A stretch of 64,000 nt of DNA from Rhizobium album (lineage in GTDB: Bacteria > Pseudomonadota > Alphaproteobacteria > Rhizobiales > Rhizobiaceae): the NCBI RefSeq assembly GCF_003122325.1, contig NZ_QFBC01000003.1:404716-468715 (forward strand), given 5' to 3'. The translations under genes were made by a program, and so were the position numbers. Below, piece by piece: positions 32,926 through 42,206 of the stretch (its first letter is position 1; every line of letters begins with the position of its first letter). A model generated the notes under the pieces. That model made no database searches. It was not told where the DNA came from and saw only the letters and a list, made by a program, of their open reading frames with translations.

Positions 32926-33225
32926 CTACTCGTCGTCCGCCAATAGGGCGAGGAGCTTCTTGCGATGATCCTTGCTCATGGCATAGCCGAGTTCATGTAT
33001 TGTGCGTATGCGAACGCCAAGTGGGCTGAGCTTGTCACGCAGGGCGCTGACGAGGCAGCATATCGCCACGCGCGGAGCTACGGGTGGATATCCGCCGTAG
33101 ATAATCGTTTCCAATCCCTCGTACGTGGCGGCCTCGCGGTTGAGGACGTTTTCGAGTACCAGCCATTGGCGCCGTGATATTCCGAGTCTCACACGAGCAG
33201 CGATTTCGAGAGAGGCACTTGTCAT
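32926..33225 (-). CDS. Winged-helix (OmpR/PhoB-type) DNA-binding domain protein
   Basis: 99 residues, start at 33225. The C-terminal part, APRVAICCLVSALRDKLSPL then IRTIHELGYAMS, is the recognition helix and wing of an OmpR-type domain ('vhirrLR.Kl......I.TvrG.GY.l'). No receiver domain. A stand-alone regulator within the tail-fibre part of the late operon is unusual. Overlaps the previous gene by 4 bases. Confidence 0.68.
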   Translation of the reverse strand: MTSASLEIAARVRLGISRRQWLVLENVLNREAATYEGLETIIYGGYPPVAPRVAICCLVSALRDKLSPLGVRIRTIHELGYAMSKDHRKKLLALLADDE

Positions 33226-33632
33226 GGTCCAATCTGAATGGAATAAACCGTCCCCGCGACAAGTGCAGATGTTGCAAAATTCGCGATCCAGGTTGTAGGA
33301 CCATATGTGGACCATCCAGCGCCTTGCGGAGTGTATCCGACGCCGTTCACATATACCTTTCGACCGGAGACAAGTGACAGAAAATCATAACCAGCGGAAG
33401 GCGTGCCAAAAACCACCTGAGTTAACAGATATGTGGTTGAGTAAACGAAGTCGATCAACGTGATCCCAGCAACGGGGATGGGTTGCCCAGATATCGACCC
33501 ACCGGCGGGGTAGTCGCCGCTCGCTCCAGTCGAGTACCCCCTATCACCAGAAATCGTTGCTGCGGTTAAGTTTATGGCAGGATATGGTAATATCGCACCA
33601 CCGGGATGAAAAAATGGGAACGGAAAAGTCAT
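33222..33632 (-). CDS. Tail-fibre-region protein
   Basis: 136 residues, beta-rich, Gly/Tyr/Thr-rich (DYPAGGSISGQPIPVAG, SGRKVYVNGVGYTPQGAG). No family recognised; composition and place among fibre genes indicate an adhesin-like or fibre accessory protein. Confidence 0.55.
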   Translation of the reverse strand: MTFPFPFFHPGGAILPYPAINLTAATISGDRGYSTGASGDYPAGGSISGQPIPVAGITLIDFVYSTTYLLTQVVFGTPSAGYDFLSLVSGRKVYVNGVGYTPQGAGWSTYGPTTWIANFATSALVAGTVYSIQIGP

Positions 33633-34114
33633 TGTAGCAACTGCTTCGCTGCGTGGGTGAAGCCATTTACCTTCGTGATGAAGATGAAATAATCATGACC
33701 GTTGGTTGTCGTGAGGGTGTCACCGGTGACCTTCGAGAAACCGGAGAACGTGATCGCGCCAGCAGACCCGTTGTTCGTATACTGGATGATGATTGTGTAA
33801 TCACCAGAAACAGAAGGCGCGGCCAAAGTATGTGCCCCGCCGTTCACGGCACGCTTCATGTTGCCGCCTGCCGGTGTCGGCGTATAGGTGCCTGACGATT
33901 TCGTGCCGTCATTCACAGCCGTCGTCGTGAAGCCGGCCGTCAATGCCCCGTCTGTTGCAAGGCGCACGAATACAGAGTTGAGGGCCGCACTGATCCATGC
34001 GAGAATTTGCGTACCCGTGACCTTCTTCGATGTGCCGGAATCGTTGACCTCGTACTCCATTCCGGATACGGCGCTCGACGCGGCCGACAGTTGAGAAATC
34101 TTGACGTCTGCCAT
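33629..34114 (-). CDS. Tail fibre-like protein
   Basis: 161 residues. The N-terminus MADVKISQLSAASSAVSGME and the following NDSGTSKKVTGTQI form a recurrent particle-attachment module of phage fibres; the rest is beta-rich with Gly/Thr repeats (TPTPAGGNMKRAVNGGAHTL). Likely displayed at the tail. Confidence 0.65.
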   Translation of the reverse strand: MADVKISQLSAASSAVSGMEYEVNDSGTSKKVTGTQILAWISAALNSVFVRLATDGALTAGFTTTAVNDGTKSSGTYTPTPAGGNMKRAVNGGAHTLAAPSVSGDYTIIIQYTNNGSAGAITFSGFSKVTGDTLTTTNGHDYFIFITKVNGFTHAAKQLLQ

Positions 34115-34117
34115 CGG

Positions 34118-34957
34118 TTACCTCGTAAGTTTCCAAACGCCGCTGTGCTTGGCGTAGATTTTGACGACCTGTTTCCACTGGCCGCTGTTTTTGATGAATG
34201 TCGCAGCTCGGTCGTTCCAAACTCCCCCGAAATGCACATCGACGTTGCTGACCGTGATCTCGATGTTCGGCACAACAGAGAGAAAGGTGGATGCGGAGAA
34301 GTCCGAACTCGTGACGCGGACATCGCCGTTTTCGGTAATGCGTCGGTCGCCGGCCTGGGTGATACGAGTTACGGCAGTTCCGAATTCCCCCTGCAGCTTG
34401 AAGCCACCACGCAAGAGGACAGAAGACGTTATCGGGAAATCGAAGGCCGCGTTGTGGATCAATTTCGCCCCCGCAAAAAAAGCCGATGTCGCGATGAAAT
34501 TGAAAGACGCCTGCTTGGTGAGCCTCCCGGTCGGCGTAAAAGATGCAGATGAGAGCAGATCAAAACCGATATCTCTCGTAAATCCGGCCAGGAAGAAAAC
34601 CGCGCCGTCAGATGTCCATTCGAACTCCGCGTTATGGATGACCTTGCCGGCGATGGAGAAGTTTGCGGTCGATGACCAATTGAATGAACCTTCCGACGAA
34701 CTCTCCGTCGTAAGATTGAACAGGCTCTCCCCCTGCCATGTGAATTCGGCGTTCTTGACCTTGTCTGCCGATAAGGATGTCGATGCCGTAGCGGTCCAGC
34801 CAAAAACGCCATAGACCCTTCGAAGGGCCAGGAACATCGTGGCAGCCGGACCGACAAACGAGAATGATGCAGTCGAGAAGCGTTCCGTAATGCGCGGATC
34901 GCCGGCTTCGGTAACGCGCCTGTCGCCCGCCTGTGTAAGACGATATCCATCCGGCAT
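34118..34957 (-). CDS. Repetitive tail protein
   Basis: 279 residues with internal repeats: GDRRVTEAGDPRITE near the N-terminus recurs as GDRRITENGDVRVT near 210, and the centre has about seven beta-repeats of the type 'K-I-NAEF-W-S---F' . The C-terminus (KIYAKHSGVWKLTR) resembles short fibre tips. Structural beta-repeat protein by inference. Confidence 0.6.
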   Translation of the reverse strand: MPDGYRLTQAGDRRVTEAGDPRITERFSTASFSFVGPAATMFLALRRVYGVFGWTATASTSLSADKVKNAEFTWQGESLFNLTTESSSEGSFNWSSTANFSIAGKVIHNAEFEWTSDGAVFFLAGFTRDIGFDLLSSASFTPTGRLTKQASFNFIATSAFFAGAKLIHNAAFDFPITSSVLLRGGFKLQGEFGTAVTRITQAGDRRITENGDVRVTSSDFSASTFLSVVPNIEITVSNVDVHFGGVWNDRAATFIKNSGQWKQVVKIYAKHSGVWKLTR

Positions 34958-34977
34958 CGATCACCACCTGAATGCGG

Positions 34978-35370
34978 TCAGGCGAGCGTGATGTTGCCGG
35001 CACCGATTGCAAAGGACAGCGTATCGCCGTCGTTGACAGTCTTGGGTGCAGCAAGGTTGCCGTAGATTAGCATGGTTCCGCTGGTTGATGCCGTGAAGAC
35101 GGCTGCAGACGTCACCGTTCCCCAATCACCACCGGAAGCGGTAAAATCGACAACGCCGGTGTTCGAAGTCGTGCCACCGGGGGATGACGCAGCACCGAAA
35201 GTGATTGCCTGACGGGCGTAGCCACTGCCGGATACTTCCGTCCCGCCACCGGAGTCGCTTGGTGCCGATGTGAAGAGAGCCAGATACCAAGCCGTAGGCC
35301 GCGTAGCGGTCTGGTTATTGAAGAGGAAATTCAGCGCAAGGACTTCCGCTGCATCAGAGAGTGCAGACAT
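34978..35370 (-). CDS. Phage tail fibre protein
   Basis: 130 residues with the block TRPTAWYLALFTSAPSDSGG then VSGSGYARQAITFGAAS, a well-known short tail-fibre or head-fibre domain of temperate phages, followed by a beta-sandwich-like remainder ending IGAGNITLA. Good family resemblance; exact particle location not determined. Confidence 0.7.
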   Translation of the reverse strand: MSALSDAAEVLALNFLFNNQTATRPTAWYLALFTSAPSDSGGGTEVSGSGYARQAITFGAASSPGGTTSNTGVVDFTASGGDWGTVTSAAVFTASTSGTMLIYGNLAAPKTVNDGDTLSFAIGAGNITLA

Positions 35371-35399
35371 CGTTCACCTCGATTTGTTGGGTTGCGTGG

Positions 35400-35654
35400 T
35401 CAGGGAAGGACGCGGAAATGGATGTCGCCGTCTTCGCCGCCGGTGGGCGCTTCCGTCGAAATCGTGATGCGGCCGGGCAGTCGCTCGTCGACGTATTCGA
35501 CAAGCTTTTCATCGATCAATTCCATGATTTGGGTAGCCGATAGCCCAGCATCGAAACCCTCCGAAATAGCCCGGAAGAGGTTGTTCACCGCCTCGGCGCG
35601 CGCCAACGTGGCGCGGGTCAGGGGAGAGTCAAAATTCCATTGTTCGTTTGCCAT
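35400..35654 (-). CDS. Small tail-associated protein
   Basis: 84 residues: SPLTRATLARAEAVNNLFRA is a pattern shared by many short phage proteins located next to fibres; the C-terminus (TEAPTGGEDGDIHFRV) resembles the attachment edge of fibre proteins. Function unknown, probably structural. Confidence 0.6.
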   Translation of the reverse strand: MANEQWNFDSPLTRATLARAEAVNNLFRAISEGFDAGLSATQIMELIDEKLVEYVDERLPGRITISTEAPTGGEDGDIHFRVLP

Positions 35655-37726
35655 CAGCGCACCAGCCCGCGATAGGTAAAGTTGAAGGTCAGCGCGCTCA
35701 GGGTGTGCGGCTCTTCATAGGTCGCATCCGACAGGATGCCGATCGCCACATTCCGTCCGACCCCGTCGAGGTAAGCTTCCGCGATGCCCTGGATTGGCGC
35801 CGACCAATAGAATTCGTTCCAGTTCGCGTTATTCCAGAAGCCGCCGCTACCGCTGATATCGAAGCTCTGTTCTTGTCCTGGCGGCTGATCGGGGTCGCCA
35901 TAGCCGAACTCCGCCGACATCGCGATTTGCGTGTCCGGCCCGGCATCAACCTCGAGAGTCGCTTTGTGGAACCGTTTCTTCTGCTGCGGGCTGCCGACCG
36001 CGTTGAAGGGCAGCAACATGAATGCACTGATCTGCTGGCCGTCGAAGCTTGTCCCTACATCCATCTGATAGACAAAGCCTTGGTCATCACCGACGAATAG
36101 CTGCTCGGCATCGCCGACTCCGTCGAACGGGCCGGCGCAGGAACAGGTCACCTGGATCTCAAGCTTGAACGGCAGGATCTCGGGCATCTTGCGGCCCATG
36201 TAGATCGTGATGCCGGACTTGTCCGACATGAAGAGCCGGTACTGGTCGGCCGCCCTGCTGCGGATGGAGGCGACAGCGACTGCGCCTGCCTTTTTCTTGG
36301 CTTTGAACCAAGGCGTGATCGCCTCGGTGATCGTGCCCATCCGCCAGTTGCCAAACGCCTGGGTCGTGGTCATCCGCCGAACCCCGGCGTCGTCCTGATA
36401 GACCGGGTTGCCGATCATCTGCGCCGTCCACTCTACGGCGCCAGCGTCATCGGCCAGTGGAGACAGGACGAAGTCTGTGCTGTCCGAGCCGGTCAGATAC
36501 GAAACGCGGTTACGACCAAAGATCACCAGCGCCGACGACGCCGACTGCAGCATGTCTGTGACTTTGGAGCCGAACGTGAAGGAGCCAGCGTCATCAATGG
36601 CAAGGAACGACAGGGGCTCCCCAAGGCCAGAGAACTGGACTTCGCCGTTGTCGTAGCCAAGGAAGAGGTGGTTCGAGAATTCTGCGATGCGGGTCGGCTT
36701 GTCGAGCGCGTCGGTCAGCCCGGTTCGGATCGGCGTCAGATAAGTCCCGTCCCACATGAACGCGGGGCCGACACCGTTGCAGCCGTACATGCGATCAGTT
36801 TTGCCCGCGCCATAAAAGTTGTGGTTCACGAAGGCGTAGCGGCCGCCAGCCGGCAAAGTGATCGCAACCTGCGCGCCGGCAAGTGTCGCACTCCCGCTCG
36901 GGCTTGTGGCTACGCCGGCCGTAAAGCTGCCGCCAGCAATGTTGCTGACAACCAAGTAGCCGACCGCATCGTCCGTTCCCCAGGTTCCGGACGTCACGAC
37001 GACGCGCCGGATGATTGCAGTCACGCTGCCCTTTGTGAGTGTCTCACCTTCGAGGAAAGCAGTCGTGCCGGTGTTGAATGCGACGGTGTGCCCGAAACTC
37101 TGCGCCTGCCAGCCTGTTGGGGATGACTTGTGCATGATGCACGCGGTGCCGCCAACGTTGTTGCGAAACGCATATACAGCCCCGTTATATGTCCAGACCC
37201 CGCGAACTGGGCCAGAACCGGGGACCGCCGCGATGGGCGTGCGCGTAGCCTCGATCGCCGCTCGGAGCCACAGCTTATCGTCCTCGTCGTTATCAGCTCC
37301 CTGCTCGATGGCGTCGCCATCAGCTTCCGCCACTTTCACGGCTGAGACTTCAAGGTCTTCACCATCATCGAAGGCGCCAGTCACGGCATAAAGAATGAGG
37401 TAGCCTTCAGCGTCGTCGTCCGCGTAACTTCCGCTCGTCACGGTGGCGTCGAACAGCGCCTTTCCCGTAGCCCCGGAGGTGTCACCGGTCACCACGTTTC
37501 CAGCAGCGATACCAGTCATGCCACCGGTAAACCGCAAGAGCCAGTAGGAGGCGGAAGAAGGGCGCGGCCGGCCGTCAAAACGCTCGTACCCGCCGATCCG
37601 GCTATATCCGCGAACCTCCGGCTCATAGTTGAGCGCTGCAATGCAGCTACCAGGGGGCACGGCAATGGCTGGCGTCACCAGGTTGAGGCCACCGCGGAGA
37701 AGTGTGGTTGAAGTCAGTTGCGGCAT
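35654..37726 (-). CDS. Tail hub / DNA stabilisation protein (P22 gp10-like)
   Basis: 690 residues, beta-rich throughout. The opening LRGGLNLVTPAIAVPPGSCI and YEPEVRGYSRIGGYERFDGR, and the central WDGTYLTPIRTG and YDNGEVQFSGLGEPL blocks, match beta-propeller tail proteins of podoviruses. Two inserted beta-domains share the 'GETLTKGSVTA' type pattern also found in the decoration protein at 39342. Directly follows the adaptor gene, as gp10 follows gp4 in P22. Confidence 0.68.
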   Translation of the reverse strand: MPQLTSTTLLRGGLNLVTPAIAVPPGSCIAALNYEPEVRGYSRIGGYERFDGRPRPSSASYWLLRFTGGMTGIAAGNVVTGDTSGATGKALFDATVTSGSYADDDAEGYLILYAVTGAFDDGEDLEVSAVKVAEADGDAIEQGADNDEDDKLWLRAAIEATRTPIAAVPGSGPVRGVWTYNGAVYAFRNNVGGTACIMHKSSPTGWQAQSFGHTVAFNTGTTAFLEGETLTKGSVTAIIRRVVVTSGTWGTDDAVGYLVVSNIAGGSFTAGVATSPSGSATLAGAQVAITLPAGGRYAFVNHNFYGAGKTDRMYGCNGVGPAFMWDGTYLTPIRTGLTDALDKPTRIAEFSNHLFLGYDNGEVQFSGLGEPLSFLAIDDAGSFTFGSKVTDMLQSASSALVIFGRNRVSYLTGSDSTDFVLSPLADDAGAVEWTAQMIGNPVYQDDAGVRRMTTTQAFGNWRMGTITEAITPWFKAKKKAGAVAVASIRSRAADQYRLFMSDKSGITIYMGRKMPEILPFKLEIQVTCSCAGPFDGVGDAEQLFVGDDQGFVYQMDVGTSFDGQQISAFMLLPFNAVGSPQQKKRFHKATLEVDAGPDTQIAMSAEFGYGDPDQPPGQEQSFDISGSGGFWNNANWNEFYWSAPIQGIAEAYLDGVGRNVAIGILSDATYEEPHTLSALTFNFTYRGLVR

Positions 37727-38412
37727 CAGGCAAGCGGCCCGCCGAGCGTGATGCGAGGCAACTGCTCGCTCTCCAGCTCAGACATCATGCGATTGTATTC
37801 GGCATTCCACAGCGGGAGCTGGTTCAGGCTTTCGTCGAACTCCGCCAGCAGCAGAAGCGCCTTCCAGACGATCAGTTCGTGAAACCGGGCGGGCATCTCG
37901 GGAACGTCAGCGTTGGCGGCAAGCACCTGCGGTGTCTTCCGGTAAGCACCTCGCAGGGTGTAGGTCGCATCAGGTTTCGGGAAGAAGACCAGGCGGCCGG
38001 CGGCATCCATGGTGAAGACCTGAGGCTTGCCGGTCTGATCACGGTTCGGGCCGACCAGATAGGCCTTGTAGAATTCATCCCATGTCTTGCCGTCTAGCAA
38101 CGATTCATCAGAGACGCCAACCGACGTCTGATAGATCGACAGCGGTTGCGCCGTCACGAACTCGGCCAGACGGTCGAGCGACAGATCGCTGCCGCCATAC
38201 CGCTGTTGGTTGGCCGTGAGGTTTGCCTGGAACTCGTCCCGCAGCCACAGCCAGCTCGGCCTGCGGTTCTGGATCGCCGTGTAAGCGCTCGCCGTCCACT
38301 GCACGAAATGCCGCAATCGGCCGACCTGCTCCACCACTGTAGGGGGCTGACCGACGCCGGAGACAGTTCCGGATTCGAATGCGGCGCGCTGGACGAGCTC
38401 GAGGAAGGTCAT
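37726..38412 (-). CDS. Head-tail adaptor (gp4-like)
   Basis: 228 residues, mostly helical. LELVQRAAFESGTVSG at the N-terminus, NRRPSWLWLRDEFQ, and the C-terminal HELIVWKALLLLAEFDESLN are features of the short-tailed-phage adaptor family that docks under the portal. Overlaps both neighbours by one base. Position between head and tail genes supports the call. Confidence 0.72.
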   Translation of the reverse strand: MTFLELVQRAAFESGTVSGVGQPPTVVEQVGRLRHFVQWTASAYTAIQNRRPSWLWLRDEFQANLTANQQRYGGSDLSLDRLAEFVTAQPLSIYQTSVGVSDESLLDGKTWDEFYKAYLVGPNRDQTGKPQVFTMDAAGRLVFFPKPDATYTLRGAYRKTPQVLAANADVPEMPARFHELIVWKALLLLAEFDESLNQLPLWNAEYNRMMSELESEQLPRITLGGPLA

Positions 38413-38855
38413 CAGGCCGCAATCACGCTGAACGGATACTGCGGGACTTCACGCGCGTCGCCGAGGCTGCCGTCGGGGTTGATGTTGTAGACGGTCTTCA
38501 CGGCGTTCTTCAGCGCCTCGAAATAGGGCCGGCTGATTGGCGACGCGACGCCGCGGTGGACGACCATGGCGACGCCGTTGACGCCAAGAAAGACTGGATC
38601 GCTGCCGCCAGGTTCATCCTGTTGAGCGATGATGACCGTGACCGTCTCACGGTGCTCCGTCTGCAGCCCCACTGGTGTGGCAGCCACGGGGATTTCATCG
38701 TCAACATCGATCGTGTCGTCCGCAAAGCCAGCCGCCCGCATCTTGGCGATGATGGCTGGAGAGCCCATGCGATAGTTGACCTCAAGGCCGAGGTTTATGG
38801 TGGCAAAACTGGCAAGCTGCGCCGGCGTCGCGGTCGCGATCGTAATGGTTTTCAT
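38412..38855 (-). CDS. Phage protein between decoration and adaptor genes
   Basis: 147 residues, unremarkable alpha/beta sequence (PAQLASFATINLGLEVNYRM then AKMRAAGFADDTI), ending QYPFSVIAA. No family recognised; a head completion role is inferred from position. Confidence 0.6.
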   Translation of the reverse strand: MKTITIATATPAQLASFATINLGLEVNYRMGSPAIIAKMRAAGFADDTIDVDDEIPVAATPVGLQTEHRETVTVIIAQQDEPGGSDPVFLGVNGVAMVVHRGVASPISRPYFEALKNAVKTVYNINPDGSLGDAREVPQYPFSVIAA

Positions 38856-38906
38856 CGGGGGTCCTGTGAGGAAATGGCCGCTCCGGGATTGGAGCGGCCG
38901 ATGGCG

Positions 38907-39326
38907 TTAGGTCGAGATCGCAACCGAACCGGTGTTCAGCACGACCTGGCCGTTACCCGCTGCGTCGAAGAAGACGATCAGGCTTTCGCCCGGGGCATTG
39001 AGCGTGATCGTCTTGTTCGTCCCATCCCACGTCCCTCGCGTCAGCGTGACGGTGTGCGCCGCCGTGCCGCTGGCTGAAGAGTCAAGGACAGCGAAAAAGC
39101 CAGCATGTTTCGATGCATCGGCAATCGTCGCAGCAATGACGACGCTGGCATGGTTCAGGTTCAGGGACTGGACACCCGGCGTCACCGCGCCGGATGCTGT
39201 AAGGGTCTGCGCGGTCCCCTCAAGCTCTCGATTGACGAGCGCCGTAAGAACGCTCGCGAGATCCTTGAGAGAACCGTTCGCAGCCTGCTGGATCGCAACA
39301 AGTGCGTCTGCTTTAGAGAGAGCCAT
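38907..39326 (-). CDS. Head fibre / decoration-like protein
   Basis: 139 residues: helical N-terminal 40 residues (ALVAIQQAANGSLKDLASVL) and a beta-sandwich-like C-terminal part rich in Ala/Thr/Gly (AHTVTLTRGTWDGTNKTITL). Typical capsid-surface protein architecture. Located two genes downstream of the major capsid gene. Confidence 0.6.
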   Translation of the reverse strand: MALSKADALVAIQQAANGSLKDLASVLTALVNRELEGTAQTLTASGAVTPGVQSLNLNHASVVIAATIADASKHAGFFAVLDSSASGTAAHTVTLTRGTWDGTNKTITLNAPGESLIVFFDAAGNGQVVLNTGSVAIST

Positions 39327-39341
39327 ATCCGGTCCCTCCCC

Positions 39342-39878
39342 TTACTGGTCAGCCCGGTACGCAACGTAGCGCAGCAGCTTGGCGGATTCGCTCACCGTGG
39401 AGCCGATCGTAAAGCCCCGAGCATCCGTGGCCTCGACGCCCTCAAAGCGAGAGAGCGCCGCGTTGCCCGTGGCGGACGCCGCGGCAACAGCGAATGCGAC
39501 GTTGTGCACGACGTTGGCCGTGACAGTCGCATCGTTCGTGCCGGCGCCAACCTTGACGTTTTCCGAACCGAACGTGCCGGTCAGGCTACGAACGCTGAAG
39601 AAGCCTGCGGCATCGCCACCTGCCCACGTACCAGACGACAGCAACACCTCAGTGACCGTAGCCGTTGCGCCGGACGTTGCGCCGACGATGACATCACCAG
39701 CCCTGATTTCAGTCGTGCCGCCCGAGGAGAACGGGACGACCCATCCGAGGAATGCCGAGGTGACAAGGTCGCCGTCGGTTACGTTAAAGACTTCAACGAA
39801 GTCCGGGATCCAGCCCAGCTTGACGTTGAGAGCCGCACCTGTGCCGACAACCATGCCGACTTTGATCTGACCCTTCAT
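39342..39878 (-). CDS. Capsid decoration-like protein
   Basis: 178 residues, beta-rich. Contains the block GDVIVGATSGATATVTEVLL then SGTWAGGDAAGFFSV, also present in diverged form in the 690-residue tail protein. First gene after the major capsid gene, a usual place for decoration proteins. Confidence 0.62.
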   Translation of the reverse strand: MKGQIKVGMVVGTGAALNVKLGWIPDFVEVFNVTDGDLVTSAFLGWVVPFSSGGTTEIRAGDVIVGATSGATATVTEVLLSSGTWAGGDAAGFFSVRSLTGTFGSENVKVGAGTNDATVTANVVHNVAFAVAAASATGNAALSRFEGVEATDARGFTIGSTVSESAKLLRYVAYRADQ

Positions 39879-39945
39879 TGGATCAATCCTTTCATGATGA
39901 ATTGTAGGGATGGCGGGCTATTCACCCGCCACTGGATTGACCGGA

Positions 39946-40944
39946 TCAGAGCGCGGTGGTTGCCACTTCGAGGCGAGCCATCCAGGCCTGGTTCAGGATC
40001 AGGGCGGCGTGCCAGGTCTTCCAACCGACGTAGCCGCGCTGACCGAGCGGGTCGTCCTTGGTCTTCTGGCCGACCGGAATGATCGACGGCGAGACCGCGC
40101 CCTGACCGCGAAGAGCCACCGTGCCCCAAGCGTCCTGACCGAAGAACAGGATCGGGTAGACGTCGGCGTTCGTGCCAGCCGTCGATACCATCGAACCCTT
40201 GGCCGCGCCGGCATTGGCAAACGGCGCCAGATCCGGCGACAGGATGTAGCGAACATCCTCGACGGAGCCGATCTCGTGCTCGGAAATCGGCGAGCGCTGG
40301 CCGTAGCTGGCGACAGGCACGAAGCCAGGAAGGTTTCGGATATCCGACTCCAGATCGGTATGGCCGACGGCGACGTAGGCTGCCTCAACCGCCTTGGTGC
40401 CGTAGTTCGTCGACGGCGCCAGAATGCGCGTGATCTTCTGCGACTTCTGCGCTTTCAGGGCGCGGACGACGGCGCGCTGCTTGGACAGCGAGATCGGCGT
40501 GTTGACGTCGGTGCGAACGGAGCCGTTTGCATAGGCGACGTTCGTGCCGGCCTTCACGATGCCGTAGTTCAGCGCCTCCATGGTGCGACCGATGTTCTCG
40601 CCGGACTGGAGAGATGCATCCTGCAGCACCGGGTCTTCGGCGAGGTCTTCGATGACGTCCGTGATTTCCACGACCTGGCCGTACTGCTTGAGCGACGTGG
40701 AGACGTCTTCATAGCCGAACTGCGTTGCTGTCGGAGTGACGCCCTCGACGAGCGGCGTGGTTGCCGCGGTGAAGACGCGAGGCCGACGGAACTTGATCGT
40801 GTCCGTCTTGTTCTTCGGCATCTGCTTCGTCACGGCGAGCTTTTCCAGCACCATGACGGGCTGGGCATGCTTGAGCATTTCGCGCTCAGCGTAGACGTTT
40901 GTACGCGGGGAAATGCCCCCGTCGGAGTAGCGAGTAGTGGTCAT
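39946..40944 (-). CDS. Major capsid protein, N4-gp56 family
   Basis: 332 residues matching the N4-gp56 capsid family: RTNVYAEREMLKHAQPVMVL, KNKTDTIKFRRPRVF, the VEGVTPTATQFGYEDVSTSL loop, and the C-terminal IPVGQKTKDDPLGQRGYVGW with KTWHAALILNQAW. HK97-type fold known for the family. Located after the scaffold gene. High confidence. Confidence 0.9.
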   Translation of the reverse strand: MTTTRYSDGGISPRTNVYAEREMLKHAQPVMVLEKLAVTKQMPKNKTDTIKFRRPRVFTAATTPLVEGVTPTATQFGYEDVSTSLKQYGQVVEITDVIEDLAEDPVLQDASLQSGENIGRTMEALNYGIVKAGTNVAYANGSVRTDVNTPISLSKQRAVVRALKAQKSQKITRILAPSTNYGTKAVEAAYVAVGHTDLESDIRNLPGFVPVASYGQRSPISEHEIGSVEDVRYILSPDLAPFANAGAAKGSMVSTAGTNADVYPILFFGQDAWGTVALRGQGAVSPSIIPVGQKTKDDPLGQRGYVGWKTWHAALILNQAWMARLEVATTAL

Positions 40945-40977
40945 GAACTCACCCTTTCAAGGTGAAATTCGCTCGGC

Positions 40978-41916
40978 TTATCGGCGTGCGCGGGCCTGAT
41001 CCTGGGCCTCGAAAGCATCCCAGATCGCTTGCGGGTCGCCATCTTCGGGAATCCCGGAGACGACCGGCGCGCGGCTGGATCGCGTTGGAGAGCTGGAGCC
41101 AGAAAGCTGGCGCTGTCGCTTGTCGCTGAGCGGCTGTTGAGGAGCTGCCGGCGCGGCCGGCGGGTTGATGAAGGTCTTGAAGGCGGAGATCAATTCGCCG
41201 ACCTGTTGAGCGTCCGTGATGTTCTCGATGTTCTGAACAAAGGCATGCCGCATCCTGAGCGGCTGATCCTCGATCCAGTGCCTGAAAACATCGGCGTTCT
41301 TGTCCAGCAGATCTTCCCATCCGGGATGCTGCTCGGTCAGGAGGCGGGATTGCTCGTCGACGATGCTGTTCAGTTCGCGCTGGGCGGCCTCGATGCGGCC
41401 CTGCTCAACCCTGTCAAACGCGTCAACGCGGCCGGCGACAATGTCGATAGCCTGCGAAACCGGCCCGGCAACTTCCGGATATTCTTCCTTGATCTTCTCG
41501 ATCGCCTTACGATGATCCTTATCGCCGGCCGCAGCGGGCGTCTGGATCGTGTTCTGCAATTCTCGAATGCGGCGCTGAAGGGCGGCTTGGCGGCCCTCGT
41601 CCGATCGCAGTTTCTGCTCGACCTTGTTCTTCTCGGCCTGCAGGGCTTCATAAGCCTGCCGGGCCTTCTCGGGATCTGACCATATCTGCGGGTCGATCGC
41701 AGCAGGCTGCGCCTGATCGGCCGTCTTCTCGACCTCGGTGGCTACTACGGCAGCCGGTTCACCTGGCGTTCCCTCGCGGCCCTCTTCGAGCGGCGGCTGG
41801 TCGTCCGGCTTGTCTGCGGCTTCAAGCTCATCCCAGATCGCGGCCTCGTCGGCGGCGACGTCCTGATTTTGAGCAGCAGTGTCCTTTTCGTCGGGGATAG
41901 ACGTTTCCGTGGTCAT
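40978..41916 (-). CDS. Scaffolding protein
   Basis: 312 residues, acidic N-terminus (about 1-90, Glu/Asp/Pro/Ala-rich), a central coiled coil (about 100-135, YEALQAEKNKVEQKLRSDEG), and a basic C-terminal end (FEAQDQARARR). This composition and the place between portal and capsid are those of podovirus scaffolds. The basic tail would contact the capsid shell. Confidence 0.75.
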   Translation of the reverse strand: MTTETSIPDEKDTAAQNQDVAADEAAIWDELEAADKPDDQPPLEEGREGTPGEPAAVVATEVEKTADQAQPAAIDPQIWSDPEKARQAYEALQAEKNKVEQKLRSDEGRQAALQRRIRELQNTIQTPAAAGDKDHRKAIEKIKEEYPEVAGPVSQAIDIVAGRVDAFDRVEQGRIEAAQRELNSIVDEQSRLLTEQHPGWEDLLDKNADVFRHWIEDQPLRMRHAFVQNIENITDAQQVGELISAFKTFINPPAAPAAPQQPLSDKRQRQLSGSSSPTRSSRAPVVSGIPEDGDPQAIWDAFEAQDQARARR

Positions 41917-42002
41917 GGCTTCCTCAGTGAATTGAGCGGCCGCAGCGGCTCAGGTGATTGGCGGCCTTATCGGCGGCCCGGTAGTCTCGTCGCGCCCATT
42001 GA

Positions 42003-42206
42003 TCAGATGAACGGGACTGTCTCTTTGATCGCAAGCTTCGGATCGGCAAGCGCGAGGACGTCTCGCAGCGCCTTGATCCGGCCGCGTTCGAATTCAGTGG
42101 CATCAGGAGCGGTGCCGCGCACTTCAAGCTCGCGCTGTGCCCTAGCAATCATCTCTTCGGCAGCCTTCTTCATGGCAAGCCACGTGGCGCTGTTCGTGTC
42201 GATCAT
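42003..42206 (-). CDS. Small phage protein between portal and scaffold
   Basis: 67 residues, helical (LAMKKAAEEMIARAQRELEV), one-base overlap with the portal stop. Similar tiny helical proteins accompany portals in related podoviruses. Function unknown. Confidence 0.6.
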   Translation of the reverse strand: MIDTNSATWLAMKKAAEEMIARAQRELEVRGTAPDATEFERGRIKALRDVLALADPKLAIKETVPFI

